Shown here piece after piece: positions 18,380 to 26,726 of a DNA stretch of 64,000 bases. Position 1 is the first letter of the stretch, and each line of letters starts with the position of its first letter. Made by a program: the position numbers and the translations under genes. The notes under the pieces are model-generated. The model had not been told where the DNA came from and did not search any database. It saw only the letters and a program-made list of their open reading frames with translations. This DNA is from Methylobacterium sp. Leaf99. GTDB lineage: Bacteria > Pseudomonadota > Alphaproteobacteria > Rhizobiales > Beijerinckiaceae. The DNA is taken from assembly GCF_001422375.1 (NCBI RefSeq), contig NZ_LMMU01000008.1, forward strand, positions 14,268-78,267, in the 5' to 3' direction.

Positions 18380-19561
18380 ATGGACCGCGAATCACACATC
18401 ACGGCGGGTGAAGCCGTCGATCAGGACGGGCGTGGCGACCGCACGGCGTCGGCCGGTTTCGGCGCTCCCGGAACGCCCAAGCCGCACTCGCCGGTGATGG
18501 CCTGGAACGAGTGGGACCCCCTGGAGGAGGTCATCGTCGGAAGTCTCGACGGTGCGACCATTCCGACACACCACCTGACGGTGATCTTCAACCTGCCGCG
18601 TGCGGCCCAGCCGTTCTACCGCTTCGCGTCCGGCTTCCGGTATCCGAAGTTCATGAAGAAGCTCGCCCAGCAGGAGCTGGACAACTTCATCTCGATCCTC
18701 GCCGGCGAGGGCGTGAAGATCCGCCGGCCCGACAGCATCGACTTCTCGAAGAAGTTCCGGGCGCCGCAATGGTCCTCGCGCGGCTTCTGCGTCGCATGCC
18801 CGCGCGACCCGTACCTCGTCATCGGCGACGAGATCATCGAGAGCCCCATGTGCTGGCGGTCGCGCTACTTCGAGGGCGACGCCTACCGGTCGCTCTTCAA
18901 GGAGTACTTTCGTGCGGGTGCGCGCTGGACGTCCGCGCCGCGTCCGCAGCTCACCGACGAGCTCTACAACTACGATTACCGGGTGCCGAACCTGAAGGCC
19001 GGCGAGCCGATGCAGTTCACGGTGAACGAGTTCGAGCCGGTGTTCGACGCGGCCGACTTCGTCCGCTGCGGCCGCGACCTGTTCGTGACCCGCTCCAACG
19101 TCACCAACCTCATGGGCATCGAGTGGCTGCGCCGCCACCTCGGCCCAGGCTTCCGCATCCACGAGATCGAGAGCCGCTGCCCGCAGCCGATGCACATCGA
19201 CTCGTCGTTCATGCCGCTGGCCCCCGGCAAGGTGCTGGTGAACCCGGACTACATCGACGTCGAGAAGCTGCCGGCCGTGCTCAAGAAGTGGGACGTGCTC
19301 ATCGCCCCGCGCCCCGACCCCGTCGAGGGCTTCATGAGCAAGATCTCCATGTGCTCGCCCTGGACCTCGATCAACGTGCTCGCCATCGACGAGAAGAAGA
19401 TCGTCGTCGACCAGAGCCAGCCGACCCTGATCAAGGCCCTCAAGGATTGGGGCTTCGACCCGATCCCGGCGCCGTTCCTGTCCTACGGACCGTTCGGCGG
19501 CTCGTTCCACTGCGCCACCCTCGACGTGCGCCGCCGTGGCACCCTGAAGTCCTACTTCTAG
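18380..19561 (+). CDS. Arginine-dependent amidinotransferase (AGAT/StrB1 family), candidate hopanoid cyclitol guanidinylating enzyme
   Basis: A 393-residue amidinotransferase. The Asp-His-Cys triad of the glycine/inosamine amidinotransferase family is visible: D223 (FDAADF), H272 (QPMHIDSSF) and C378 (GGSFHCATLDV), with D-to-H spacing of 49 as in vertebrate AGAT. It ends with the family signature DVRRRGTLKSYF. Family members move the amidino group of arginine to an amine, either glycine (creatine pathway) or an aminocyclitol (streptomycin pathway). It sits back to back with the hpnL-M-I-J operon that makes an aminocyclitol head group, so guanidinylation of that group is inferred. The first ~40 residues are low-complexity. 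AGGGG precedes the ATG. An ordinary guanidinoacetate or other guanidino product cannot be excluded. Confidence 0.92.
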   Translation: MDRESHITAGEAVDQDGRGDRTASAGFGAPGTPKPHSPVMAWNEWDPLEEVIVGSLDGATIPTHHLTVIFNLPRAAQPFYRFASGFRYPKFMKKLAQQELDNFISILAGEGVKIRRPDSIDFSKKFRAPQWSSRGFCVACPRDPYLVIGDEIIESPMCWRSRYFEGDAYRSLFKEYFRAGARWTSAPRPQLTDELYNYDYRVPNLKAGEPMQFTVNEFEPVFDAADFVRCGRDLFVTRSNVTNLMGIEWLRRHLGPGFRIHEIESRCPQPMHIDSSFMPLAPGKVLVNPDYIDVEKLPAVLKKWDVLIAPRPDPVEGFMSKISMCSPWTSINVLAIDEKKIVVDQSQPTLIKALKDWGFDPIPAPFLSYGPFGGSFHCATLDVRRRGTLKSYF

Positions 19562-19651
19562 GATTCTTTTACGTCGAGGATGATCGACAGATGCGGAAGC
19601 GCGCCGACGGTGCGCTCCCGCCGCAGGGTTCGCGCCCGCCCCGTAATCGCC

Positions 19652-19852
19652 TCAGGCGATCCGCCCGCGCACGGTCCGCCGCCAGACCGTCGCCGCCGCC
19701 GCCAGGGCGAGACCGTATTGCAGCATTCCGTTCTCGGCGAGATCGGCGGGCGCCGCGTGCCACTGCAGGGCTAGACGCGTGCCGGCGTTGAGCAGCATCA
19801 GCCCAAGGCAGAAGATCAAACTGGCGACGAGGGTGGCGACGAAATCGGGCAT
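19652..19852 (-). CDS. Small two-helix membrane protein of unknown function
   Basis: A 66-residue open frame with a hydrophobic segment at about residues 5-25 (TLVASLIFCLGLMLL) and a second at about 43-57, ending in a basic tail. I do not recognise a family. It is convergent with the amidinotransferase gene 90 bases away. Its composition suits a small inner-membrane protein, but without homologues it remains uncertain. Confidence 0.5.
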   Translation of the reverse strand: MPDFVATLVASLIFCLGLMLLNAGTRLALQWHAAPADLAENGMLQYGLALAAAATVWRRTVRGRIA

Positions 19853-19894
19853 GGCGATTCATCCGGTGAACCCGGATGCGGTGTCGCAAGGCTT

Positions 19895-19930
19895 GCGCCA
19901 GGATTTTTCGGCGCCAGGATTTTTTCGGCG
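19895..19930. repeat. Tandem direct repeat (about 16 bp, two copies)
   Basis: GCGCCAGGATTTTTCG is repeated back to back, the second copy with one extra T, in the gap between the small membrane protein and the GST gene. It reads as a recent slippage duplication. The T-runs (A-runs on the minus strand) have no stem before them. Confidence 0.6.
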
Positions 19931-19946
19931 CAATGAGGACGGGCGA

Positions 19947-20558
19947 TCAGGCCGCCGGCGGCTTCGTCGCCCGCATGGATGGCCGTGAGCCGAAAGCCTC
20001 GAACCAGACCGCGAGGGTCGGGCTCCGCCGGCGCCAGGCCAGGTTGGGCAAGCGCAGGTCGAGGTAGCCGAGCGCGCAGGCGACCGTAATGGTCCCGATA
20101 TCGACCCGGTCGGCGAGGGCGTCTGCACCGGCCTCGAAGGCATCGAGGGCGCTCTCGATCTTGGCGGTCTGCCCGGTGATACAGGCGGCCGAGCGCTCGC
20201 CCTCGGCGCGCACGGTGAGTTCGTAGCGGATGAGAAGCGCGGCATCGAGGATGCCGTCGGCCGTCGATTGATCGTTGAGCGCCATCCAGCGGGCCGGGCC
20301 GGGGCGGGGAAACACCGCCCCGCCGCCGACGGTGTCGAGGTATTCGCAGATCACCCGGCTGTCGGCGAGGACCCGTCCGTCATCGGTGATCAGGGTCGGC
20401 ACCTGGGCTAGGGGATGCACCGCCAGGATATTGGCGTCGCGCTGGGTCGGGTGGGCGGCACTGGAGAGGAGTTCCAGGCGCCCGGCGATCCCGACCTCGT
20501 GGGCGACGACCATGACCTTGCGCACGAACGGCGAGACACCGGAGTGGAACAGCTTCAT
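19947..20558 (-). CDS. Glutathione S-transferase family protein
   Basis: A 203-residue GST. The N-terminal thioredoxin-like domain reads MKLFHSGVSPFVRKV, with the cis-proline loop QVPTLITDDG and the glutathione-binding DSRVICEYL at about residues 63-71. The C-terminal helical domain follows, with LPNLAWRRR near the end. A serine at the YSPF-like position (S10) could activate glutathione. The substrate is unknown. It lies 32 bases downstream of the hydrolase-like gene on the same strand. Confidence 0.88.
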   Translation of the reverse strand: MKLFHSGVSPFVRKVMVVAHEVGIAGRLELLSSAAHPTQRDANILAVHPLAQVPTLITDDGRVLADSRVICEYLDTVGGGAVFPRPGPARWMALNDQSTADGILDAALLIRYELTVRAEGERSAACITGQTAKIESALDAFEAGADALADRVDIGTITVACALGYLDLRLPNLAWRRRSPTLAVWFEAFGSRPSMRATKPPAA

Positions 20559-20590
20559 CAAGGGGCGAGATCCGGTTCGGGCACGGGGGA

Positions 20591-21772
20591 TCAGGGCCGG
20601 CGGGATGCCGGCTTGGCACGGGTGGCTGCGGGCGTGACGACGGCGGCCGGCGGCGGCGTCAGGCGCGGTGTCTCGACGACGAGGCGCTTGACCGGCCAGC
20701 CGTCGGCCCACCGCTCCATGTCGCTCAGCCGCGGATTGGCCTTCAGCGCCTGCGCATCGGCACCGCCGAAGGCCGCCGTGGCTGCGAGATCGAAGGTCTT
20801 CCAATAGGCGAGATAGTCGAGACTGTCCGTGCGCGCGTTGTTGATCTGCGCGACCAGGGTGGTCTGCTCGCCGGTGAGCGCCATGTCGGGCGTCCACTTG
20901 AACGGTGGCGTCGGCTGCTTCGGGTCACGCGGCGGCTCGGGCGGCGGTTTCAGGGCGGCGCCATCATAGGCCGGGTCTGCACCGGCGGGCGAGGCCAGGG
21001 TGGCGGTGAGGGCCGGGAAGCCATGGTCGTCCGACAGGGCACGCAGGAAGAGCTTGCGCTCGGGCGTCACGGCGCTCGCCTCGCGCAGGAGACGGCGAGC
21101 CGCGAGATCGGCCGCCCGTGCGTCGCGGTCGCCGATCACCGTGACCACGAGGGTCTCGGGGGCGATTCTGGACAGGTCGTGCAGGACGATGCCGCGCGCC
21201 TTGGCGTCGCTGGCGATGCCGCCGGGCATGATCGCGAAGACGAGGCGCGGCACGGGCAGGCCCTGCTCGGCTGCGTCCGCCGCGACGTTGGCGGCGATGG
21301 GCGCACCAGCGAGATGCCCGATCACCGCGACGCGCTTCACATCCGGTTTGGCATCGGCATCCTGGGCCAGCTCCGAGAATGCGGTCTTGAGCAGGCGTTC
21401 GGCGCTGGCCGAGGCATCGGCCGGTCGCGTCCGGTTGATCTCCTGGAAGCGCGGAAACACCACGAGGAATCCCGTGCGGGCAAGGTGATCGATCCAGGCG
21501 CCGTAGGCCTGCGGGTTCGGCGCTCCCCAGGCGTGGAGGAACACCGCCACGGGGCGGCCCTCCGCGGGGGCGGGCCCCGCCTTGTGGAAGATGAAAGTCG
21601 CCGCGCCGGGCCGCCCGAGGGCACGCTTGACGATGGTCGCGGCGCGGTCGCCGATCCCGCCCGGTCCCTCAGCCGGCTGAACCGGCGGAGCGGCCGCCAA
21701 GGCCGGGCCTTGCGGGGCACTGACGAAGCAAAGGCAAGCGGCGGCAAGGCCGAGGCGAAGGTTCAGGCGCAT
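20591..21772 (-). CDS. Secreted alpha/beta-hydrolase-fold protein lacking the nucleophile serine
   Basis: A 393-residue protein with a signal peptide (to about ALAAAP, residue 28). The body follows the alpha/beta-hydrolase pattern: VAVFLHAWGAPNPQAYG (oxyanion strand), VAVIGHLAGAPIAAN (nucleophile elbow), VIGDRDARAAD and SDDHGFPA as acid and histidine regions. The elbow reads G-H-L-A-G where active enzymes have G-x-S-x-G, so the nucleophile is leucine and ordinary ester hydrolysis is unlikely. The Pro-rich linker and C-terminal ~120 residues are unfamiliar. The role is unknown. Confidence 0.75.
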   Translation of the reverse strand: MRLNLRLGLAAACLCFVSAPQGPALAAAPPVQPAEGPGGIGDRAATIVKRALGRPGAATFIFHKAGPAPAEGRPVAVFLHAWGAPNPQAYGAWIDHLARTGFLVVFPRFQEINRTRPADASASAERLLKTAFSELAQDADAKPDVKRVAVIGHLAGAPIAANVAADAAEQGLPVPRLVFAIMPGGIASDAKARGIVLHDLSRIAPETLVVTVIGDRDARAADLAARRLLREASAVTPERKLFLRALSDDHGFPALTATLASPAGADPAYDGAALKPPPEPPRDPKQPTPPFKWTPDMALTGEQTTLVAQINNARTDSLDYLAYWKTFDLAATAAFGGADAQALKANPRLSDMERWADGWPVKRLVVETPRLTPPPAAVVTPAATRAKPASRRP

Positions 21773-21892
21773 GGCGGGCTCGACAGACGAAATCGGAACG
21801 GCAGGGGCCCGACGGCCGAGACATAGCAGATCACGCAGGGCGCGCGACGGCGGGAGCAAAGCTCCTGAATAGTGCGGTATTCCCGCCGCACT

Positions 21893-22108
21893 CTATGATG
21901 CCGCGCCGTCCTCGCTCGCGTGCCGTCGCTTCCCGTCGATGAGGTTCGCCAAGTGCAGGAGATCGCCGGGCACCGAAGAATCCTCGACGTCGCCATAGAG
22001 ATCGCGCAGATCGTTTCCGATCCGCGCGAGCAGCGCCGACTCGTCGAAGACCGTGTAGGACGCGGCCGTCATCGGGGCATATCGGTTGGGTTGGTTGCCG
22101 GACGTCAT
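21893..22108 (-). CDS. NepR-like anti-sigma factor
   Basis: A 71-residue protein (74 from a GTG at 22117). The core I-G-N-D-L-R-D-L-Y-G-D-V followed by VPGDLLHLANLID matches the two-helix NepR pattern (IGxxLRxLYxxV...VPxxLxxLL). NepR proteins hold EcfG-type sigma factors until phosphorylated PhyR removes them, in the alphaproteobacterial general stress response. Here the neighbour is a single-domain response regulator instead of PhyR or EcfG. It may be a paralogue tuning the stress response. The call rests on motif resemblance only. Confidence 0.65.
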   Translation of the reverse strand: MTSGNQPNRYAPMTAASYTVFDESALLARIGNDLRDLYGDVEDSSVPGDLLHLANLIDGKRRHASEDGAAS

Positions 22109-22172
22109 GGGAGTCACACCGGACCGCTCGCGCGGTTTCGTACGAAGAGACTCGGTAAACGGTCCGGTACGC

Positions 22173-22640
22173 TCAAGTTTCCACTTTGCCGACGATAATT
22201 TTGGAACCGCTCGCGCCCGTCCCGATCACGTCGGGACCGATCCGGGCTTCGGACGAGCGGCCAGCCGCTTCCTGAACCCAGGCCAGGATGTCGGCGGCAC
22301 GCCAGGGTTTGGGGATGAACGTCGCAGACATCCGCAGGTCGCTCGGCTGGTCGCCGGCATCGCCCGACGTGAGGAGAACCCGGACCCGGGGCCAAGTGAC
22401 GCCGATGATGCGAGCGAGCTCGAAACCGCCGATGGGACCCGGCGTACGAACGTCCGAGAAGACGACGCTGACTTCGTCGCCGCGGTCGTTGAGGATCGCC
22501 AGGGCACGTTCGGCCGTCTCGGCCTCGATGACCCGAAAACCCGTCTCCTCCAGCAACTCGGCCGCGAGATAGCGCTCGTCGGGCTCGTCCTCGACGACGA
22601 GGATGACCGGGCGTGCATCGGACAGGGGGGAAGAACTCAT
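22173..22640 (-). CDS. Single-domain response regulator
   Basis: A 155-residue CheY-like receiver. The acidic pair is E17/D18 in LVVEDEPDE, the phospho-acceptor is D63 (VVFSDVR), the Thr/Ser is T91-S92 and the lysine is K111 (FIPKPW). There is no output domain; a ~30-residue Gly/Ser-rich tail follows. FIPKPW resembles the FAT-GUY-type receivers (Phe-x-x-Lys-Pro) linked to stress-response relays in alphaproteobacteria. The NepR-like gene is 64 bases downstream on the same strand. Confidence 0.88.
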   Translation of the reverse strand: MSSSPLSDARPVILVVEDEPDERYLAAELLEETGFRVIEAETAERALAILNDRGDEVSVVFSDVRTPGPIGGFELARIIGVTWPRVRVLLTSGDAGDQPSDLRMSATFIPKPWRAADILAWVQEAAGRSSEARIGPDVIGTGASGSKIIVGKVET

Positions 22641-22808
22641 GGTCCGGAACGCTCTTCAAGCCAGGACGGCGGGCCGATCCTCTTAGTATCCGATCCGTGA
22701 GCTAACCGACGAATGTGTCGGCCATGCGGGCGCAGGCCGCGACGTTTTTCGATCAATGCAGCATTCGTGCCTCAGTTCCCCGTCGAGGGGCCGCGCCCGG
22801 CATCGTCG

Positions 22809-23696
22809 TCAGACGCCCTGCGTCTTGAGAAAGGCCAGGGCTCGGGTCCAGCCGTTCTCCGCCGCTTCGCGCCGGTAGCTCGGGCGGTAATCGGCGTGGA
22901 AGCCGTGGGGTGCATCCGGATAGACGACGAGTTCGACGGACTTGCCTGCCGCCCGTGCCTTGTCCCGCGCCGCCTCGATGGCAGCAACCGGGATGCCGGT
23001 ATCGGCGGCGCCGTACAGACCGAGAAGAGGTGCGTTGATCTCGCCGGCGACATCGTCGGCCGTGCGTGGCTGGATCGACGTGCGTTCGCCGCCCATGGCG
23101 CCGTACCAGGCCACGCCGGCCTTCAGATCCCGGCGATGGGCGGCGTAGAGCCAGACGCCCCGCCCGCCCCGACACCAGCCCATGGTGGCGAGGCGGGATG
23201 CGTCGCCGTTCGAGTTCGAAACCGCCCAGGCCACGGCGGCGTCGAGGTCGGCCATCCACTGGGTGTCAGGCGTCTTCGAAATGACGTCCCGGACGATCAC
23301 CTTGGCATCGGTCATGGTCGAGAGATCGCCCTGGCGGGCGTAGAGCTCGGGTGCCACGGCGCAGTAGCCAACCTTGGCCAGGCGCCGGCAGATGTCCTTG
23401 ATGTAGTCGTGGACGCCGAAAATCTCCTCGATGACGAGGATAACCGGGAACGGTCCCTGCCCTTCCGGCATTGCGCGGTATCCGGGCATCGGCCCGTCGG
23501 CGGCGGGGATGCGAACTTCGCCTGCCACGAGGCCGGCGGCGTCCGTATGGATCACCTGCGCTTCGACGGAAGTCGTGGCGAGGGTGAGTCCGGTCATCAG
23601 GCTCGTCATCACGAAGCCGCGCCGGGAAAACGGAGGTGCCAGGAGGCCTTCAAGGCCGTTCATCCCGGCCGCGCCGTCATCGTGATCGTGTCTCAT
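22809..23696 (-). CDS. Dienelactone hydrolase family protein, Tat-exported
   Basis: A 295-residue protein with a twin-arginine signal ([13 protein letters not shown], from about residue 23) before the hydrolase domain. The Cys-Asp-His triad of dienelactone hydrolases is visible: C175 in GWCRGG, Asp in GAADTGIP, His in [27 protein letters not shown] is the typical strand-loop near the active site. I use the ATG at 23696, which places the signal close to the N-terminus. The substrate is unknown. Confidence 0.9.
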   Translation of the reverse strand: MRHDHDDGAAGMNGLEGLLAPPFSRRGFVMTSLMTGLTLATTSVEAQVIHTDAAGLVAGEVRIPAADGPMPGYRAMPEGQGPFPVILVIEEIFGVHDYIKDICRRLAKVGYCAVAPELYARQGDLSTMTDAKVIVRDVISKTPDTQWMADLDAAVAWAVSNSNGDASRLATMGWCRGGRGVWLYAAHRRDLKAGVAWYGAMGGERTSIQPRTADDVAGEINAPLLGLYGAADTGIPVAAIEAARDKARAAGKSVELVVYPDAPHGFHADYRPSYRREAAENGWTRALAFLKTQGV

Positions 23697-23756
23697 GATT
23701 CTCTCCGATGCCCGACCGGCATCTAGGGCCGGGCGCTCGGAGAGCAACGTCCCGCG

Positions 23757-24239
23757 TCAGAGCGCGACGCGCTGGACGCCCGCCTCCACCGTCCGCGGCA
23801 CCGGCATGCCATTCCGGCGGCTGCCGCCCCGCACCTCCGGCGAAGCATTGCGCTTGCGCGCGGCGCTCTGCTTCTGTGCCTTGGGGCGGATCACCTCGCC
23901 CAGGGTGACGAAGCCGTCAGCGGCCTTTCCGATGCCCTGCCCGGCCGTCAAGCCGAAGCCCATGGCGAAGGACGGGGCGAGACCGGCATCGCGGGTGATC
24001 GCGAAGGTGTCGAGGGCGGCGAGGAAGGCCTCGCGGAACGGCAAGGGCCGGAACCAGCTTTTCTCGGCCAAGTGCAGCGGCCATTCCCACAAATCGCCCC
24101 GGCGCATTCCGAGCACGTCGCGGGCGATGAAGTACCCGGTCGCGCGATGCTCCAGCCCCTCGGGCAGGACGCTCCATTCGGCGTTGCCGAACAGGGGGGG
24201 GGCGGTCACGCGGATCTCGTCCGGATGCAGGTCGATCAT
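23757..24239 (-). CDS. Conserved hypothetical protein (160 aa)
   Basis: I do not recognise a named family. The protein begins MIDLHPDEIRVTAPPLFGN and has aromatic-rich segments WEWPLHLAEKSWFRPLPFREAFLAAL that read as a folded domain, then a basic tail rich in Lys/Arg after residue 120. A run of nine G (24194-24202, C on the coding strand) falls at codons 13-16. It could slip and cause frameshifts. Neighbours give no functional hint. Confidence 0.65.
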   Translation of the reverse strand: MIDLHPDEIRVTAPPLFGNAEWSVLPEGLEHRATGYFIARDVLGMRRGDLWEWPLHLAEKSWFRPLPFREAFLAALDTFAITRDAGLAPSFAMGFGLTAGQGIGKAADGFVTLGEVIRPKAQKQSAARKRNASPEVRGGSRRNGMPVPRTVEAGVQRVAL

Positions 24240-24368
24240 GATGTCCCCTCATGGCGCCGCGCGAATCACCCGATCGGTGATCGACGTGTCGTTTAGAACA
24301 TTGAGGGAACATTGGTCCGAATCGGGACGGTCGTCAAGCGATGTTCTTGTTGCGTTCGTGTGTGACCG

Positions 24369-24863
24369 TCAGGATTTGGGTTTGCGGAACAGCGGGTGTT
24401 CCACCCGGTCGCCGGCATGGATGCCCAGACGCGCCGTGGTGCCGGCATTGAGCTCGAGCACGGATAGGACCGCCTCGCCCGATGGGATGACCTTCGTCGA
24501 GAGCGGTTCCGTATCCGTGGCGATGCGCGCGATGGTCCCGTCCGCGCGGATGAACACCATGTCGAGGGGCAGGTAGGTGTTCTTCATCCACATGGCCACG
24601 GGTGCGGCGGCCTGGAAGTCGAACAGCATGCCGTGATCGGGGGCCATGGTGCGCCGGTACATGAGGCCGCGCGAGCGGTCGGCATCCGTCCGCATCACCT
24701 CGACGGCGAAGGCGTGGCGCCCGGCGCGGGATGCGATGGTCAGGGGCTCGGTCGGGCCGGAGGCCGAATCCTGCGCGGGGGCGGCCGTGAGACCGAGACC
24801 GAGGAACAGGAGCGCACAGAGCGCGCGCAGGGCGGCTTTGGTGTTCGACAACGCGGAACTCAT
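24369..24863 (-). CDS. DUF192 family secreted protein
   Basis: A 164-residue exported protein with a signal peptide (about 30 residues, ending near AAPAQ). The DUF192 core is clear: RSRGLMYRRTMAPDHGMLFDF, MWMKNTYLPLDMVFI, then VLELNAGTTARLGIHAGD. Function of the family is not established. It lies 38 bases downstream of the double cold-shock protein, an arrangement seen in other alphaproteobacteria, so the two are probably co-transcribed. Confidence 0.9.
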   Translation of the reverse strand: MSSALSNTKAALRALCALLFLGLGLTAAPAQDSASGPTEPLTIASRAGRHAFAVEVMRTDADRSRGLMYRRTMAPDHGMLFDFQAAAPVAMWMKNTYLPLDMVFIRADGTIARIATDTEPLSTKVIPSGEAVLSVLELNAGTTARLGIHAGDRVEHPLFRKPKS

Positions 24864-24901
24864 GCTTGGGGAAAAAGTGTGGGCTCGGGGAAAAGCTTGG
24901 T

Positions 24902-25519
24902 TCAGTGCGAGGCGGGCAGCGCGCCGTTGGGAAAGCGGACCTCCGCCGCCATCCTGCCCTTCGAGCCGTCACCGTAGCGGACGAGAACGATCTCGCCGGG
25001 TTTGAGTTCGGCGATGCCGTAGCGGCGAAGCGTCTCCATATGCACGAAGATGTCGGGCGTGCCGTCGCCCCGGCTGAGGAAGCCGAAGCCGCGCAGGCGA
25101 TTGAACCACTTCACCACCGCCGTCTCGAGGCCGCTCGTCGGCGTGACGCTGACATGGGTGCGCGGCAGCGGCAGTTCGGAGGGATGCAGGGCCGTGGATT
25201 GATCGAGGGAGAGCACCCGGAACGCCTGCCAGCCGCGCGGCCGCTCGGTCGCCTCCACGACGACGCGCGCGCCCTCGCTGGCGGATTGGTGACCGTCGCG
25301 GCGCAGGCAGGTGATGTGGAGCAGCACGTCCGCCGCGCCGTCGTCGGGCACGATGAAGCCGAACCCCTTCGCCACGTCGAACCACTTGATCCGACCGGCC
25401 ACCTCGACGAGGTCGAGGGGGCGCTGGGTCTCGCCGCCGAGGCCCTCGCCGGTGCGGGCATCCGCGTGCTCGTCCGCCGAATGCCCCCCGTAGGAGCCTG
25501 CCCCGAAATCGTCCGACAT
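24902..25519 (-). CDS. Double cold-shock-domain protein
   Basis: A 205-residue nucleic-acid-binding protein with two cold-shock domains. The first (about residues 40-105) has [18 protein letters not shown] and DVLLHI; the second (about 135-200) has [19 protein letters not shown] and DIFVHM, so both RNP1 and RNP2 motifs are present. Such proteins act as RNA chaperones or antiterminators. An ATG four codons upstream (25531) is an alternative start. It heads a probable operon with the DUF192 gene and is divergent from the DUF1624 gene. Confidence 0.9.
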   Translation of the reverse strand: MSDDFGAGSYGGHSADEHADARTGEGLGGETQRPLDLVEVAGRIKWFDVAKGFGFIVPDDGAADVLLHITCLRRDGHQSASEGARVVVEATERPRGWQAFRVLSLDQSTALHPSELPLPRTHVSVTPTSGLETAVVKWFNRLRGFGFLSRGDGTPDIFVHMETLRRYGIAELKPGEIVLVRYGDGSKGRMAAEVRFPNGALPASH

Positions 25520-25694
25520 TAAGCAACCCATACCGAATCACGCCACGCGATCCGAAAGGGAGATTAACGAAGTCGTCACCCTGCGGAAGCCTAATTGGTG
25601 TCCGCGCGTGTCGATCCATGCCGCATTGTTCGGCAGGCGGGTGCGGCTGCCACAGGGGATCGCGAGGGCGTCGGATCGATGTTAGGGCCAGGGG

Positions 25695-26696
25695 ATGGCC
25701 CTCCCTCCACCCGGTCCCGACGCCGCCCCCGTGTCCCGGTCGCGCGCGCGCATCGACGCCCTCGACGCCGCACGGGGCGTGGCTCTCGGGGCGATGGCGA
25801 TCTACCATGCGACCTGGGACCTGGGGTACCTCCGGCTGACACCGGAAAACTACGCCCTCACGCCGGCCGGCAGGATCGCCGCCCACCTCATCGCCGGCGG
25901 CTTCCTCGTCCTCGTCGGGATCGGGCTCGTCCTCGCCCATGGCGGTGGCGTCCGGCGCAGGGCCGTGCTGATGCGCCTCCTGCGCATCGGCGGGGCGGCG
26001 CTCGCCGTGACGGCGGCGACCTACGCGCTGTTTCCGGGGAGCTACGTGTTCTTCGGCATCCTGCACTGCATCGCACTCTCCAGCGTGCTCGCCCTGCCGT
26101 TCCTGTTCGCACCGGTGGCGGTGACGGCGCTCTGCGCCGCCGTCGTGATGGCGGCGCCCCACGTCGTGGGTGGTGGGGTGCTCGACGCGCCGGCCCTGTT
26201 CTTCCTCGGGCTCGGCCGGACGTTGCCGCAGACCAACGATTACGTGCCGCTGTTCCCGTGGTTCGGGCTTGTCCTGGCGGGAATCGTCGCCGGGCGCCTC
26301 GGAATGCCCCGTTTGGCGGACACGCGGATCGGCGGCTGGCGGGCCACGCGAGGACCCGGGCGTTTCGCCGCCTTCGCCGGACGGCACAGCCTCGCCGTCT
26401 ATCTCGTCCACCAGCCCGTGCTGCTGGCGCTGTTCGCGGGCCTCGCCGCCCTCACGGGGCCGCATCCGCGCGCCGGCGAGGCGGAGTTCCGCACCACCTA
26501 TGCCCGCAACTGCGTCGCGACGGGGGGCGAAGCCGCGGCGTGCCGGTTGGCGGCGCGCTGCGTCGTCGGGGCCTTCCGGCGCGACGGCCTGTGGGCGCAA
26601 TCGCATCGGACTTTCACGGTGGCGGAGCGGGCCCGCGCACAAGTTCTGTCGCAGGACTGCTACGAGGCCGCCGAAGGCACCGCCCCGGTGCCCTGA
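25695..26696 (+). CDS. DUF1624/HGSNAT-like acyltransferase-type membrane protein
   Basis: A 333-residue inner-membrane protein with about seven to eight helices. The N-terminal ARIDALDAARGVALGAMAIYH and later FGILHCIALSSVLALPF and FAGRHSLAVYLVHQPVLLAL match the heparan-alpha-glucosaminide acetyltransferase-like family (DUF1624). The family is thought to transfer acyl groups across the membrane; the substrate here is unknown. The C-terminal ~75 residues, with Cys-containing segments, lie beyond the usual family core. Convergent with efp. Confidence 0.85.
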   Translation: MALPPPGPDAAPVSRSRARIDALDAARGVALGAMAIYHATWDLGYLRLTPENYALTPAGRIAAHLIAGGFLVLVGIGLVLAHGGGVRRRAVLMRLLRIGGAALAVTAATYALFPGSYVFFGILHCIALSSVLALPFLFAPVAVTALCAAVVMAAPHVVGGGVLDAPALFFLGLGRTLPQTNDYVPLFPWFGLVLAGIVAGRLGMPRLADTRIGGWRATRGPGRFAAFAGRHSLAVYLVHQPVLLALFAGLAALTGPHPRAGEAEFRTTYARNCVATGGEAAACRLAARCVVGAFRRDGLWAQSHRTFTVAERARAQVLSQDCYEAAEGTAPVP

Positions 26697-26700
26697 AAGC

Positions 26701-26726
26701 CTCAGTCCTTGGAACTCAGTCCTTGG
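26701..26726. repeat. 12-bp direct repeat at the efp stop
   Basis: CTCAGTCCTTGG occurs at 26701-26712 and 26715-26726, the second copy covering the last codons and stop of efp. It looks like a small tandem duplication in the 19-base gap between the convergent DUF1624 gene and efp. Confidence 0.7.
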
